From assembly GCF_009827575.1 (NCBI RefSeq), contig NZ_WTYR01000001.1, forward strand, positions 1,240,001 to 1,304,000: a stretch of 64,000 bases of DNA. Reading direction: 5' to 3'. This document shows positions 25,234-33,511 of the stretch, piece after piece; within the stretch, counting starts at the first letter, position 1, and every line of letters begins with the position of its first letter. The translations under genes and the position numbers were made by a program. Origin of the DNA: Alteriqipengyuania halimionae. Lineage in GTDB: Bacteria > Pseudomonadota > Alphaproteobacteria > Sphingomonadales > Sphingomonadaceae. Below the pieces are notes generated by a model. That model was not told the DNA's origin. It ran no database searches and was given only the letters and a program-made list of their open reading frames with translations.

Positions 25234-26565
25234 ATGGTCCCCCGTTACGCCCGCCCCGACATGACCGCGATCTGGGAACCGGAGGCGAAATACCGCATCT
25301 GGTTCGAGATCGAGGCCCACGCCACCACCAAGCTCGCCGAACTCGGCGTGGTCCCCGAAAGCGCGGCCAAGGCGCTGTGGGACTGGTGGGCCACCAATCC
25401 CAAGATCGATGTCGATGCGATCGACGCGATCGAGCAGGTCACTAAGCACGACGTCATCGCCTTCCTCACCTGGGTGGCGGAGAATGTCGGAGACGAAGCG
25501 CGCTTCATGCATCAGGGCATGACCAGCTCCGACGTGCTCGACACCACGCTGGCGGTGCAGCTGATGCGGTCGGCCGATCTGTTGATCGAGGACATGGATG
25601 CGCTGCTCGAAGCGATCAAGCGCCGTGCCGAGGAACACAAGTACACCCCCACGATCGGCCGCAGCCACGGCATCCACGCAGAGCCGGTGACCTTCGGCCT
25701 CAAGCTCGCTCAGGCCTATGCCGAAATGCTGCGCAATCGCGAGCGCCTGTGGGATGCCCGTGCCGAGATCGCGACCTGCGCGATTTCGGGGGCGGTCGGC
25801 ACCTTCGCGAATGTCGATCCGCAAGTCGAAGCGCATGTTGCCGCCGAAATGGGGCTGGTGCCCGAGCCGGTCTCGACCCAGGTGATCCCGCGCGATCGGC
25901 ATGCGATGTTCTTCGCCACGCTGGCAGTGGTCGCCGGATCGATCGAGCGGATCGCGGTCGAAGTGCGCCATCTGCAGCGCACCGAAGTGCTCGAAGCGGA
26001 GGAGTATTTCTCCCCCGGACAGAAGGGTTCGTCGGCGATGCCGCACAAGCGCAACCCGATCCTGACCGAGAACCTCACCGGCCAGGCGCGCATGATCCGT
26101 GCCTATGCCTTGCCCGCACTCGAAAACGTGGCGCTGTGGCACGAGCGCGATATCTCGCACTCCTCGGTCGAGCGGTTCATCGGTCCCGATGCCTGCATCA
26201 CGCTCGATTTCGCGCTCGCCCGGCTCACCGGTGTGATCGACAAGCTGCTCGTCTATCCCGAGCGCATGCAGGCCAATCTCGACCGGATGGGAGGCCTCGT
26301 TCATTCGCAGCGCGTGCTGCTCGCCCTCACCCAGAACGGCGTCAGCCGCGAGGATGCCTACCGCCTCGTCCAGCGCAACGCGATGAAGGTATGGGAATCG
26401 GACGGGAGGCTCTCGCTGCTCGACCTGCTCAAGGCCGATGACGAAGTCACGGCGGCGCTCAGCGACGAAAAGCTCGAGGAACGGTTCGACCTCGATTACC
26501 ACTTCAAGCATGTCGACACGATTTTCGACCGCGTCTTCGCCGACACGGACGACAGCGACGATTGA
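25234..26565 (+). CDS. purB: Adenylosuccinate lyase
   Basis: 443 residues. It splits SAICAR and adenylosuccinate, acting twice in purine synthesis. The fumarase-superfamily signature [15 protein letters not shown] with its flexible loop is present, together with [39 protein letters not shown] (catalytic His) and [14 protein letters not shown]. The start at 25234 has CGGAG 7-12 bases upstream; the frame is open far upstream but only as the complement of the DUF3857 gene. It begins a run of same-strand genes reaching folC. Confidence 0.97.
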   Translation: MVPRYARPDMTAIWEPEAKYRIWFEIEAHATTKLAELGVVPESAAKALWDWWATNPKIDVDAIDAIEQVTKHDVIAFLTWVAENVGDEARFMHQGMTSSDVLDTTLAVQLMRSADLLIEDMDALLEAIKRRAEEHKYTPTIGRSHGIHAEPVTFGLKLAQAYAEMLRNRERLWDARAEIATCAISGAVGTFANVDPQVEAHVAAEMGLVPEPVSTQVIPRDRHAMFFATLAVVAGSIERIAVEVRHLQRTEVLEAEEYFSPGQKGSSAMPHKRNPILTENLTGQARMIRAYALPALENVALWHERDISHSSVERFIGPDACITLDFALARLTGVIDKLLVYPERMQANLDRMGGLVHSQRVLLALTQNGVSREDAYRLVQRNAMKVWESDGRLSLLDLLKADDEVTAALSDEKLEERFDLDYHFKHVDTIFDRVFADTDDSDD

Positions 26566-26626
26566 CCGCCCTATCGCAATGATGCGGTAGCGGTTAAGCT
26601 GGCCCGAAACGACGGAGAGCAATGCG

Positions 26627-27034
26627 ATGCAAGTGGTAAAACTGGTTCTCTGGGCGCTCCTGCTGGTGCTGCTGGTCGCCTTTTCGGTTGCCAACTGGAC
26701 GACGACGATGGCGGGCGACCAGATCAGCGTGACGATCTGGGACGGGATCGTGTGGGATACGCGTCTGCCTGCGGTGGTGGTGATCGCCTTCGCGCTCGGC
26801 CTGATCCCGATGTGGCTGATCCATCGCGGCGAGAAATGGCGCCTCAAGCGGCGGATCAATGCGCTCGAAAGCGCGCAGCGTGCCAATTCGCTCAACTACG
26901 CGCGCGAGCACACCGAGACGATCCGGGATCGCGACGGCGACGGAATCCCCGATTCGGTCGATCCCCAGCCCGACACCCACGCCGATACCGGCGAACACAC
27001 CCCGCCTTCCCCTCCGAGGACCGAACCGATCTGA
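26627..27034 (+). CDS. lapA: LapA-domain (DUF1049) membrane protein with acidic DxDxDG tail
   Basis: 135 residues. Two membrane helices (VVKLVLWALLLVLLVAFSVA and LPAVVVIAFALGLIPMWLIH) and the segment FSVANWTTT between them match LapA, which in E. coli helps control lipopolysaccharide synthesis and also lies next to pyrF. A short coiled coil (EKWRLKRRINALESAQRANS) follows. Unusual is the end: RDRDGDGIPDSVDPQPD, a motif like a calcium-binding thrombospondin type 3 repeat, before a Pro/Thr-rich tail. The stop overlaps the pyrF start (TGATG). Confidence 0.82.
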   Translation: MQVVKLVLWALLLVLLVAFSVANWTTTMAGDQISVTIWDGIVWDTRLPAVVVIAFALGLIPMWLIHRGEKWRLKRRINALESAQRANSLNYAREHTETIRDRDGDGIPDSVDPQPDTHADTGEHTPPSPPRTEPI

Positions 27035-27711
27035 TGAACCACAATCCCGTCTTCCTCGCGCTCGACATGCCGCAGCTCGATGCGGCCACCGCCCTGGCCA
27101 AGAAGGTCAAGGGACATGTCGGCGGCTTCAAGCTGGGGCTCGAATTCTTCTGCGCGCACGGCCATCACGGCGTACACGAGATTGCGCATCTCGGCCTGCC
27201 GATCTTTCTCGATTTGAAACTGCACGACATTCCCAACACCGTGGCGGGCGCGATGCATTCCCTCCACGTGCTCGAACCGTCGATCGTGACGGTGCATGCC
27301 AGCGGCGGGCGCGCGATGATGGAAGATGCCAAGGCCGCGGCGGGCGAGAACACCAAGGTGGTCGCCGTCACGCTGCTCACCAGTCTCGACGAACGGGACA
27401 TGGCGCGCACCGGGATCGATGGATCGCCGCACGACCAGGTCATGCGCCTCGCCGAACTGGCCGAAAGCGCCGGACTCGACGGGATCGTGTGCTCGGGTGC
27501 CGAAGTCGGCGCGGTGCACAAGCAATGGTCGGACGGCTATTTCGTCGTCCCCGGCCTGCGTCCCGGCGGCAAGGCGAGCGGAGACCAGAAGCGCGTCGTC
27601 ACCCCGCGCCAGGCGCGCGACGACGGGGCCAGCGTGCTGGTGGTCGGCCGCCCGATTTCGAAGGCCGGCGACCCCGTCGCCGCCGCGCGCGAGATAGAAG
27701 CCACCCTGTGA
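27034..27711 (+). CDS. pyrF: Orotidine 5'-phosphate decarboxylase
   Basis: 225 residues, a TIM barrel that converts OMP to UMP. The catalytic Asp-Lys-x-x-Asp array is in FLDLKLHDIPNTVAGA; other family strands are PVFLALDMPQLDAATALA, FKLGLEFFCAHG, GIVCSGAEVGAVHK and SVLVVGRPISKAGDPVAAAR. Its start shares bases with the lapA stop and its own stop overlaps the start of the metallo-beta-lactamase gene (GTGA), so lapA, pyrF and the lactamase are one translational unit. Confidence 0.96.
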   Translation: MNHNPVFLALDMPQLDAATALAKKVKGHVGGFKLGLEFFCAHGHHGVHEIAHLGLPIFLDLKLHDIPNTVAGAMHSLHVLEPSIVTVHASGGRAMMEDAKAAAGENTKVVAVTLLTSLDERDMARTGIDGSPHDQVMRLAELAESAGLDGIVCSGAEVGAVHKQWSDGYFVVPGLRPGGKASGDQKRVVTPRQARDDGASVLVVGRPISKAGDPVAAAREIEATL

Positions 27712-28499
27712 GGCGCGTCGCCGCCCTTGCCGCGCTGCTGGCGCTCTCGGCCTGCTATTCGATGCCGAAGGACGCCTATCGCGCTACCGACAGCGCGGTG
27801 ATCGAGAGCACGGTCGAATTCGGAGAGGTCACGCTCAGCAAGATTAGCGACACTGTGTGGATGCACACGTCGTCGCTTTCCCTGCCCGGCTACGGGCCGG
27901 TGTCGTCCAACGGTCTGATCGTTCTGCGTGAGGACGAAGCGATCCTCGTCGACACGGCCTGGACCGACGGGCAGACCGAAGACATCCTGCGCTATGCCGC
28001 CGTCGTGCTCGACAGGCCGGTGCGCACGGCCGTCATCACCCATTTCCACCAGGACAAGATGGGCGGGATCGGCGCGCTGCACCGCGCGGGCATCGAGACC
28101 TGGGCGCATCCGCTGACCAACGAACTTGCGCCCACGATCGGGTTCGAGCCGGCCAGACACGCGATCGCCTTCGGATCGGATGGCTTCGCAACCGGCGAAG
28201 CCGCACAAGCGCTCGGCCCATTACGCGTTTTCTACCCCGGCCCGGGGCACACGCGCGACAACATCACCGTGGGCCTGCCCGGCGAGGGGTTCGCGTTCGG
28301 CGGGTGCCTGATCAAGGGCGCGAAATCGCCCAGCCTCGGCAATCTCGGCGATGCGGATGTCGATTACTACGCGACCGCCGCCCGCAATTTCGCCGAGGCC
28401 TTCCCCGATGCGCGCACGATCCTGATGAGCCATTCGGCACCCGCTACCCGCAAGGCGATCGAGCGCACGATCCGCATGGCGGAAAAGGCGCGGCGCTAG
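27708..28499 (+). CDS. Subclass B1 metallo-beta-lactamase, NDM-like, predicted lipoprotein
   Basis: 263 residues from a GTG inside the pyrF stop. A lipoprotein signal ends in LLALSAC (Cys 16). All B1 zinc ligands are present: HFHQDK (His112, His114, Asp116), PGPGHTRDNITVG (His181), FGGCLIKGAKS (Cys200) and LMSHSAP (His242), plus Lys203 and Asn212 of the substrate pocket. Compared from memory with NDM-1, these residues keep a constant offset of 8, and the blocks SNGLIV, VDTAWTD, HQDKMGG, VFYPGPGHT, FGGCLIK, SLGNLGDAD and MSHSAP are shared. The enzyme should hydrolyse beta-lactams, carbapenems included, in the periplasm; activity is predicted, not shown. Loop L3 reads SLSLPGYGPVSSN, close to that of NDM. 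trpF follows after 52 bases. Base composition resembles the neighbours, so it looks resident rather than recently acquired. Confidence 0.93.
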   Translation: MRRVAALAALLALSACYSMPKDAYRATDSAVIESTVEFGEVTLSKISDTVWMHTSSLSLPGYGPVSSNGLIVLREDEAILVDTAWTDGQTEDILRYAAVVLDRPVRTAVITHFHQDKMGGIGALHRAGIETWAHPLTNELAPTIGFEPARHAIAFGSDGFATGEAAQALGPLRVFYPGPGHTRDNITVGLPGEGFAFGGCLIKGAKSPSLGNLGDADVDYYATAARNFAEAFPDARTILMSHSAPATRKAIERTIRMAEKARR

Positions 28500-28551
28500 T
28501 CGAGCACCCCCGGGGTTGCACCGCGCGCCCATCCGCGCCATCGCGCATCGT

Positions 28552-29184
28552 ATGACGATACAGATCAAGATTTGCGGCATTCGCGACGAAGCGGCGATGG
28601 ACGCTGCGGCCGAGGCCGGGGCAACCCATATCGGCCTGGTTCACTACGAGCCGAGCCCGCGGCACGTGACGCTCGACCAGGCGGCCAAACTGCGGATGCG
28701 TGCACCCTCGTCGCTCGAAGTGGTGCTGCTGCTCGTCAACCAGCAGCCCAAGGAAACCGCGACCGCGATCGATACGGTGAAGCCGGACATCGTGCAGTTT
28801 CATGGCCTCGAAGCGCCGCAATGGCTGCAGGCGTTGCGCCCGCACGTGCCGTGCCGCCTCTGGAAAGCGCTGGGTCTGTCCAGCGCCGATACGCTCGAGC
28901 GGGCCAAGGCCTATGAGGGCGGCGCCGACATGCTGCTGTTCGATGCGCCGGCAAAGAAACTGCCCGGAGGCAATGGCGTCACCTTCGACCACAGCCTGCT
29001 TGCCGGCTATGACGGTGCCATTCCCTACGGCCTTGCCGGCGGGCTGGATCCGGACAATGTCGCGCAGGCGATCCGCGATACCGATGCGGTGCTGGTCGAT
29101 ACGTCGAGCGGCACCGAAAGCGAGCCCGGCGTCAAGGATTTGGACAAGATCCGTGCCTTTTGCAAGGCGGCGCGCGCCGCCTGA
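28552..29184 (+). CDS. trpF: Phosphoribosylanthranilate isomerase
   Basis: 210 residues, third step of tryptophan synthesis. The catalytic Cys lies in the N-terminal strand IQIKICGIRDEAAMDAA; others are ATHIGLVHYEPSPRHV, VLLLVNQQPKE, IVQFHGLEAPQWLQ, LLFDAPAKKLPGGNGVTFDH, GLAGGLDPDNVAQAI (phosphate site) and VDTSSGTESEPGVKDLDKI with the general acid Asp. The ATG at 28552 is the standard start; a TTG at 28516 is a weaker choice. It stands between the metallo-beta-lactamase and, across a divergent beta-barrel gene, trpB. Confidence 0.95.
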   Translation: MTIQIKICGIRDEAAMDAAAEAGATHIGLVHYEPSPRHVTLDQAAKLRMRAPSSLEVVLLLVNQQPKETATAIDTVKPDIVQFHGLEAPQWLQALRPHVPCRLWKALGLSSADTLERAKAYEGGADMLLFDAPAKKLPGGNGVTFDHSLLAGYDGAIPYGLAGGLDPDNVAQAIRDTDAVLVDTSSGTESEPGVKDLDKIRAFCKAARAA

Positions 29185-29243
29185 AGCCCGCCCTCACGGG
29201 ACGAGCGGGGTTGCGTGTGCGCACTCCCGCCCGGACCCGCAGG

Positions 29244-29708
29244 TCAGAAGAACGTGCCGATGCCGATGGTGATCGCGTTGGTTTCGTGATGGTCCACGAA
29301 CACGTGGCGGTATTCGGCAGAAATATAGGTCCCGCCGTGGCCGAGGTGATGTTCGTAGCCGAGCCCGACATGCGGACCGTCGCCGTGATGGGTGAAGGTG
29401 TAGCCGCCATTTGCAAAAACGCTGCCCTTCTTGCTTACGGCCGTGCCGAGGCGAGCCGTGAGCGCCAATTCCACGAATGTATCCTCTGCCAGGATCTTTT
29501 CGCCAGAGATTTCAGCGCCCAGGAACGTATGGTCGCCGAGGTCGAAGTCGTACCCGGCCGCAACGCCCGCGACGGGATCGGTATGATCTTCCGACCAGGC
29601 AACCCCGCCGCGAAGCTCGGCGCGGGGGCCGCCGGTCGCTTCGCCCGCCAACACCGGGGTCGCCGGAAGGGCGAGGAGGAGAGCAGAAAACAGAGCAATT
29701 TTGCACAT
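29244..29708 (-). CDS. Small outer-membrane beta-barrel-like protein
   Basis: 154 residues with a signal peptide (MCKIALFSALLLALPATPVLA). The mature part alternates polar and hydrophobic residues in strands rich in Gly, Thr and aromatics (GVAAGYDFDLGDHTFLGAEI, FANGGYTFTHHGDGPHVGLG) and ends in FF, the C-terminal aromatic typical of outer-membrane barrels. The likely fold is an eight-stranded OmpX/OmpA-type barrel; the function is unknown. It lies on the opposite strand between trpF and trpB, interrupting the cluster. The 277-base stretch between it and trpB shows no other gene. Confidence 0.72.
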   Translation of the reverse strand: MCKIALFSALLLALPATPVLAGEATGGPRAELRGGVAWSEDHTDPVAGVAAGYDFDLGDHTFLGAEISGEKILAEDTFVELALTARLGTAVSKKGSVFANGGYTFTHHGDGPHVGLGYEHHLGHGGTYISAEYRHVFVDHHETNAITIGIGTFF

Positions 29709-29986
29709 AGAAACATCCTACCGATTGGCCACGACGCATCGGAGCGCCGGACCGAGCCAAAACCTTACTTCCCCTTCATAGAAAGAGTGGGCAGGCGGGC
29801 TTTCGATCTTGGCCGGTTTTTCTGCCGTCCCCGAGCTGGGATCGGGTTCAGCTTCCGCTCCAAGCTCTTGCGCGCAGCGAACTTGTGGCGATCGCCAATG
29901 GCCTTTAGGCGTGTGCCAAATCTTCCACCGGGCCCCATGGGCGGCATTACCCATGCTCCAACCGGCTCAGCACAAACGGATCTTGC

Positions 29987-31225
29987 GTGAACGACCAGAC
30001 CCCCAATTCCTATCGCAACCAGCCCGACGAACGCGGGCATTTCGGACAATTCGGCGGACGTTATGTCGCCGAGACGCTGATGCCGCTGGTGCTCGATCTG
30101 GAACGCGAATACCGTGCCGCGCAGGCCGATCCCGCCTTCCATGCCGAATTCGACGACTTGCTGGCGAACTATGTCGGCCGCCCCAGCCCGCTCTATTACG
30201 CCGAGAGCCTGACCGAGGCGCTGCGGCAGGACGCCCCGGAAGGAAAAGGCGCGCAAGTCTGGTTCAAGCGCGACGAGCTCAATCACACCGGCGCGCACAA
30301 GATCAACAATTGCGTCGGCCAGATCCTGCTCGCGCGGCGCATGGGCAAGACGCGGATAATCGCCGAAACAGGTGCGGGCCAGCACGGCGTCGCGACCGCC
30401 ACCGTCTGCGCGCGCTTCGGCCTGCCCTGCACCGTCTACATGGGCGCGACCGACGTCGCCCGGCAGCAACCCAACGTATTCCGGATGAAACTGCTCGGAG
30501 CTGAGGTAATCCCCGTCACCAGCGGTCGCGCCACGCTGAAGGACGCCATGAACGAAGGGCTGCGCGACTGGGTCGCGAATGTCCACGACACCTTCTACAT
30601 CATCGGCACCGCCGCCGGGCCGCACCCCTATCCCGAGCTGGTCCGCGATTTCCAGAGCGTGATCGGCAAAGAAGCCAAGGCCCAGATGCAGGACCGCATC
30701 GGTCGCCTGCCAGACCTGTTGGTCGCCGCGATCGGCGGTGGCTCCAACGCGCTCGGCCTGTTCCACCCGTTTCTCGACGATCCCGACGTGAAGATGCTCG
30801 GCGTCGAGGCTGCGGGCCACGGGCTCGACGGCAGCGAGCACGCCGCCAGCCTGCTCGGCGGCGCGCCGGGCGTGCTCCACGGCAACAAGACCTATCTGTT
30901 GCAGGACGCGGACGGCCAGATCACCGAAGGCCACTCGATCAGCGCCGGGCTCGATTACCCCGGCATCGGCCCGGAGCACGCGTGGCTGAAGGATTCGGGC
31001 CGCGTCGACTACACCGCCGTGACCGACAAGCAGGCGCTCGACGCGTTTCAGCTGCTGTGCCGCACCGAAGGCATCATCCCCGCGCTCGAGCCGAGCCACG
31101 CGATTGCCGCGGTGGCGGATCGCGCGCGCGAAATGGACCGCGATGCGATCATCCTCGCCAATCTATGCGGACGCGGCGACAAGGACATCTTCACCGTCGC
31201 CGATGCGCTGGGGGTGGAGATCTAA
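29987..31225 (+). CDS. trpB: Tryptophan synthase beta chain
   Basis: 412 residues, PLP enzyme that joins indole and serine. The Schiff-base lysine is Lys105 in [14 protein letters not shown]; others are [50 protein letters not shown] (phosphate-binding glycine loop), [16 protein letters not shown] and [14 protein letters not shown]. The start is a GTG at 29987. Length is normal. A DUF559 cassette with inverted-repeat ends begins 4 bases after its stop. Confidence 0.97.
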   Translation: MNDQTPNSYRNQPDERGHFGQFGGRYVAETLMPLVLDLEREYRAAQADPAFHAEFDDLLANYVGRPSPLYYAESLTEALRQDAPEGKGAQVWFKRDELNHTGAHKINNCVGQILLARRMGKTRIIAETGAGQHGVATATVCARFGLPCTVYMGATDVARQQPNVFRMKLLGAEVIPVTSGRATLKDAMNEGLRDWVANVHDTFYIIGTAAGPHPYPELVRDFQSVIGKEAKAQMQDRIGRLPDLLVAAIGGGSNALGLFHPFLDDPDVKMLGVEAAGHGLDGSEHAASLLGGAPGVLHGNKTYLLQDADGQITEGHSISAGLDYPGIGPEHAWLKDSGRVDYTAVTDKQALDAFQLLCRTEGIIPALEPSHAIAAVADRAREMDRDAIILANLCGRGDKDIFTVADALGVEI

Positions 31226-31228
31226 AAA

Positions 31229-31268
31229 GCCCTCTCACCTTCAGGGGAGAGGGTTGGGAGAGGGGCAT
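31229..31268. repeat. Left inverted repeat of the DUF559 cassette
   Basis: Begins GCCCTCTCACCTTCAGGGGA and continues GAGGGTTGGGAGAGGGGCAT. It also contains an inner palindromic tendency (CCCTCTCACCTTCAGGGGAGAGGG), so it can fold by itself. It supplies the GGAGAGGGG ribosome site for the enclosed gene. Confidence 0.75.
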
Positions 31269-31656
31269 GCGCGATCGCAAATTGACCGAACGCGCGAAGC
31301 AAATGCGCAAGCAGATGACTGAGCCGGAGAAACGGCTCTGGCTCGAACTGCGGGCTGGCCGGTTCCACGGTATCAAGTTCCGGCGTCAGAAGGTGATCGG
31401 AAATTACATCGCCGATTTTGCGTCTAACGATCCGAAACTCGTGATCGAACTGGATGGAGATACGCATGCGGGGCGCGAAGCATATGATGCGGATCGCACC
31501 GCGTTCCTGGAGCGCGAGGGCTATCGTGTGGTGCGGTTTCTCAATTCGGATGTGATGGGGAATATGGACGGCATGTTGATGCGATTGTCGACGATCGTTG
31601 GGGAGATGCGCGATGCCCCTCCCCCAACCCCCTCCCCTGAAGGTGAGGGGGCCTGA
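31267..31656 (+). CDS. DUF559 (Vsr/PD-(D/E)XK-like) endonuclease-domain protein
   Basis: 129 residues. TERAKQMRKQMTEPEKRLWL, then FRRQKVIGNYIADFASNDPK, VIELDGDTHAGREAYDADRT and VVRFLNSDVMGNMDGML are the DUF559 core; D in YIADF and the ELDGD acidic residues correspond to the PD-(D/E)XK-type site related to very-short-patch-repair endonucleases. The start ATG lies at the end of the left repeat, and the last residues (DAPPPTPSPEGEGA) are the translation of the right repeat, so gene and repeats form one unit. The biological role of DUF559 proteins is not established. Confidence 0.85.
   Translation: MRDRKLTERAKQMRKQMTEPEKRLWLELRAGRFHGIKFRRQKVIGNYIADFASNDPKLVIELDGDTHAGREAYDADRTAFLEREGYRVVRFLNSDVMGNMDGMLMRLSTIVGEMRDAPPPTPSPEGEGA
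31613..31652. repeat. Right inverted repeat of the DUF559 cassette
   Basis: Reads ATGCCCCTCCCCCAACCCCC then TCCCCTGAAGGTGAGGGGGC, the reverse complement of the left repeat with three substitutions. It encodes the Pro/Glu tail of the DUF559 protein. Confidence 0.75.
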
Positions 31657-31831
31657 GAGTCGCTCTATCGATCAGGCTGTCCTACATCCTTCGAACCATG
31701 CCATAATCCACCGATGACCCGCGCTTTCCTCTCCTTTTCGCATGCCCTAAGGCCCACCTCATATCCCGCCGGATTTTGTTTTCCTGAACAGTGTAACACC
31801 CGGTCCACGCTTCAGCTTCGAGCCTTCTAGT

Positions 31832-32638
31832 ATGAACGACACGTCCCCGGATCGCTTCGCCGCCGCTTTTGGCAAGCCGCACCCTGCCCTCGTCTGCTTC
31901 GTCACCGCGGGCGATGGCGACACCGATGCCAATCTCGATGCGCTGGTCGAGGGCGGTGCGGATGTGATCGAGCTCGGCATGCCCTTCACCGATCCGATGG
32001 CCGATGGTCCCGCGATCCAGGCCGCGAACCTGCGCAGCCTCGGCAAACGGACGAGCACCGCCGATGTGCTCGCGATCGCCACCCGGTTCCGCGCGCGCCA
32101 TCCGGACGTGCCGCTGGTGCTGATGGGCTATGCCAATCCGATGGTGCGGCGTGGGCCGGAATGGTTCGCCAGTGCGGCGAAAGATGCAGGCGTCGACGGC
32201 GTGATCTGCGTCGATCTCGGTCCGGAGGAAGACCCCGATCTCGGCCCGGCCTTGCGCGACAAGGGCATCGCGGTGATCCGGCTTGCCACGCCGACCACCG
32301 ACGACAAGCGCCTGCCGCAAGTGCTCGATGGCGCGGGCGGCTTCCTCTATTACGTCTCGGTCGCCGGGATCACCGGGAAACAGCAGGCCGCCAGCGCCTC
32401 GATCGCCGATGCGGTCGCGCGGCTGAAAGGGCAGACCGACTTGCCCGTCGCGGTCGGCTTCGGCGTTCGCACGCCCGACCAGGCCGCCGATATCGCTCAG
32501 CATGCCGATGGCGTGGTGGTCGGCTCGGCGCTGGTCGAACTGGTCGGCGAGCATGGGAAGGATGCGCCGCAGCACTTGCGCGATGCCGTCTCGGCCCTTG
32601 CCAAGGCGGTGCATTCCGCGTCAAAGGCCGACGCATGA
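31832..32638 (+). CDS. trpA: Tryptophan synthase alpha chain
   Basis: 268 residues, TIM barrel that releases indole from indole-3-glycerol phosphate. The catalytic Glu and Asp lie in [19 protein letters not shown]; also [43 protein letters not shown] and [20 protein letters not shown] with the phosphate-binding VVGSALV. About 175 bases without a gene separate it from the DUF559 cassette. Its stop overlaps the accD start (ATGA). Confidence 0.96.
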   Translation: MNDTSPDRFAAAFGKPHPALVCFVTAGDGDTDANLDALVEGGADVIELGMPFTDPMADGPAIQAANLRSLGKRTSTADVLAIATRFRARHPDVPLVLMGYANPMVRRGPEWFASAAKDAGVDGVICVDLGPEEDPDLGPALRDKGIAVIRLATPTTDDKRLPQVLDGAGGFLYYVSVAGITGKQQAASASIADAVARLKGQTDLPVAVGFGVRTPDQAADIAQHADGVVVGSALVELVGEHGKDAPQHLRDAVSALAKAVHSASKADA

Positions 32639-33483
32639 GCTGGCTATCACGTGTCCGAAACTCGCTGCCCTTCGGGGCCAAGCGCGAAACCGCCGACAAT
32701 CTCTGGATCAAGTGTCCCGCTTGCGACGAGATGGTCTTCACCAAGGAATATGACGAGAACGCGCGGGTTTGCCCGAATTGCGACCATCACGGGCGCATCG
32801 GCACCGACATGCGCTTCACGATCCTGCTCGACGAAGGCTACGAGATCCTGCCGACGCCGCAGGTCAAGGAAGACCCGCTCAAGTTCAAGGATACGAAGCC
32901 CTATCAGGCCCGCCTCAAGCAGGCGCGCGCCAAGAACCCGCATCCCGATGCGCTGACCAATGCGATCGGCGCGATCAAGGGTCACCGCGCCGTCGTCGGC
33001 GTGCAGGATTTCGCCTTCATGGGCGGATCGATGGGCATGGCGGTGGGCGCCGCCTTCGTCCACGGCGTCGATCGTGCGCTGAAGGAACGGGTGCCCTACA
33101 TCATCTGCACCGCCGCCGGCGGCGCACGGATGCAGGAAGGCATCCTCTCGCTGATGCAGATGCCCAAGACGACGGTCGCCGTGCGCCGCCTGAAAGAAGC
33201 GGGCCTGCCCTATATCGTGGTACTGACCGATCCGACCACCGGCGGCGTCACCGCCAGCTATGGCATGCTGGGCGACGTCCATATCGCCGAGCCGGGCACG
33301 CTGATCGGCTTTGCCGGGGCGCGCGTGATCCAGAACACGATCCGCGAACAACTGCCCGACGGATTCCAGCGCGCCGAATACCTGCATGAACACGGCATGG
33401 TCGACCGGGTGGTCCACCGCCACGAACTGCGCGATGAACTCGCCCTCTTGCTGGATTACCTCGCCCCGAGGGAAGCGGCCTAG
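32635..33483 (+). CDS. accD: Acetyl-CoA carboxylase carboxyltransferase subunit beta
   Basis: 282 residues. The zinc ribbon at the N-terminus has Cys27, Cys30, Cys46 and Cys49 ([10 protein letters not shown]…[10 protein letters not shown]). The crotonase-like carboxyltransferase core shows [59 protein letters not shown] and [20 protein letters not shown]. With AccA it transfers the carboxyl group to acetyl-CoA in fatty-acid synthesis. The trpA-accD-folC order is conserved widely; start inside the trpA stop. Confidence 0.97.
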   Translation: MSWLSRVRNSLPFGAKRETADNLWIKCPACDEMVFTKEYDENARVCPNCDHHGRIGTDMRFTILLDEGYEILPTPQVKEDPLKFKDTKPYQARLKQARAKNPHPDALTNAIGAIKGHRAVVGVQDFAFMGGSMGMAVGAAFVHGVDRALKERVPYIICTAAGGARMQEGILSLMQMPKTTVAVRRLKEAGLPYIVVLTDPTTGGVTASYGMLGDVHIAEPGTLIGFAGARVIQNTIREQLPDGFQRAEYLHEHGMVDRVVHRHELRDELALLLDYLAPREAA

Positions 33484-33511
33484 TGATCCCTCCCCGATCG
33501 GGGAGCATCTG

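Larger units (their letters stand above)
31229..31652 (+). mobile_element. DUF559 cassette bounded by ~40-nt inverted repeats
   Basis: A compact unit inserted between trpB and trpA. The left end (31229-31268) and the reverse complement of the right end (31613-31652) agree at about 37 of 40 positions, and a single DUF559 gene fills nearly all the space between. No target duplication is obvious. The layout (one small endonuclease-like gene with inverted-repeat ends) suggests a mobile or once-mobile unit; mobility is inferred. Confidence 0.6.

Noticed and set aside
27708-28499. The metallo-beta-lactamase as a recently acquired resistance gene
   Set aside because: No insertion sequence or integron feature is near it, its base composition resembles that of its neighbours and it is fused by start/stop overlap to pyrF, so residence is more likely than recent capture.
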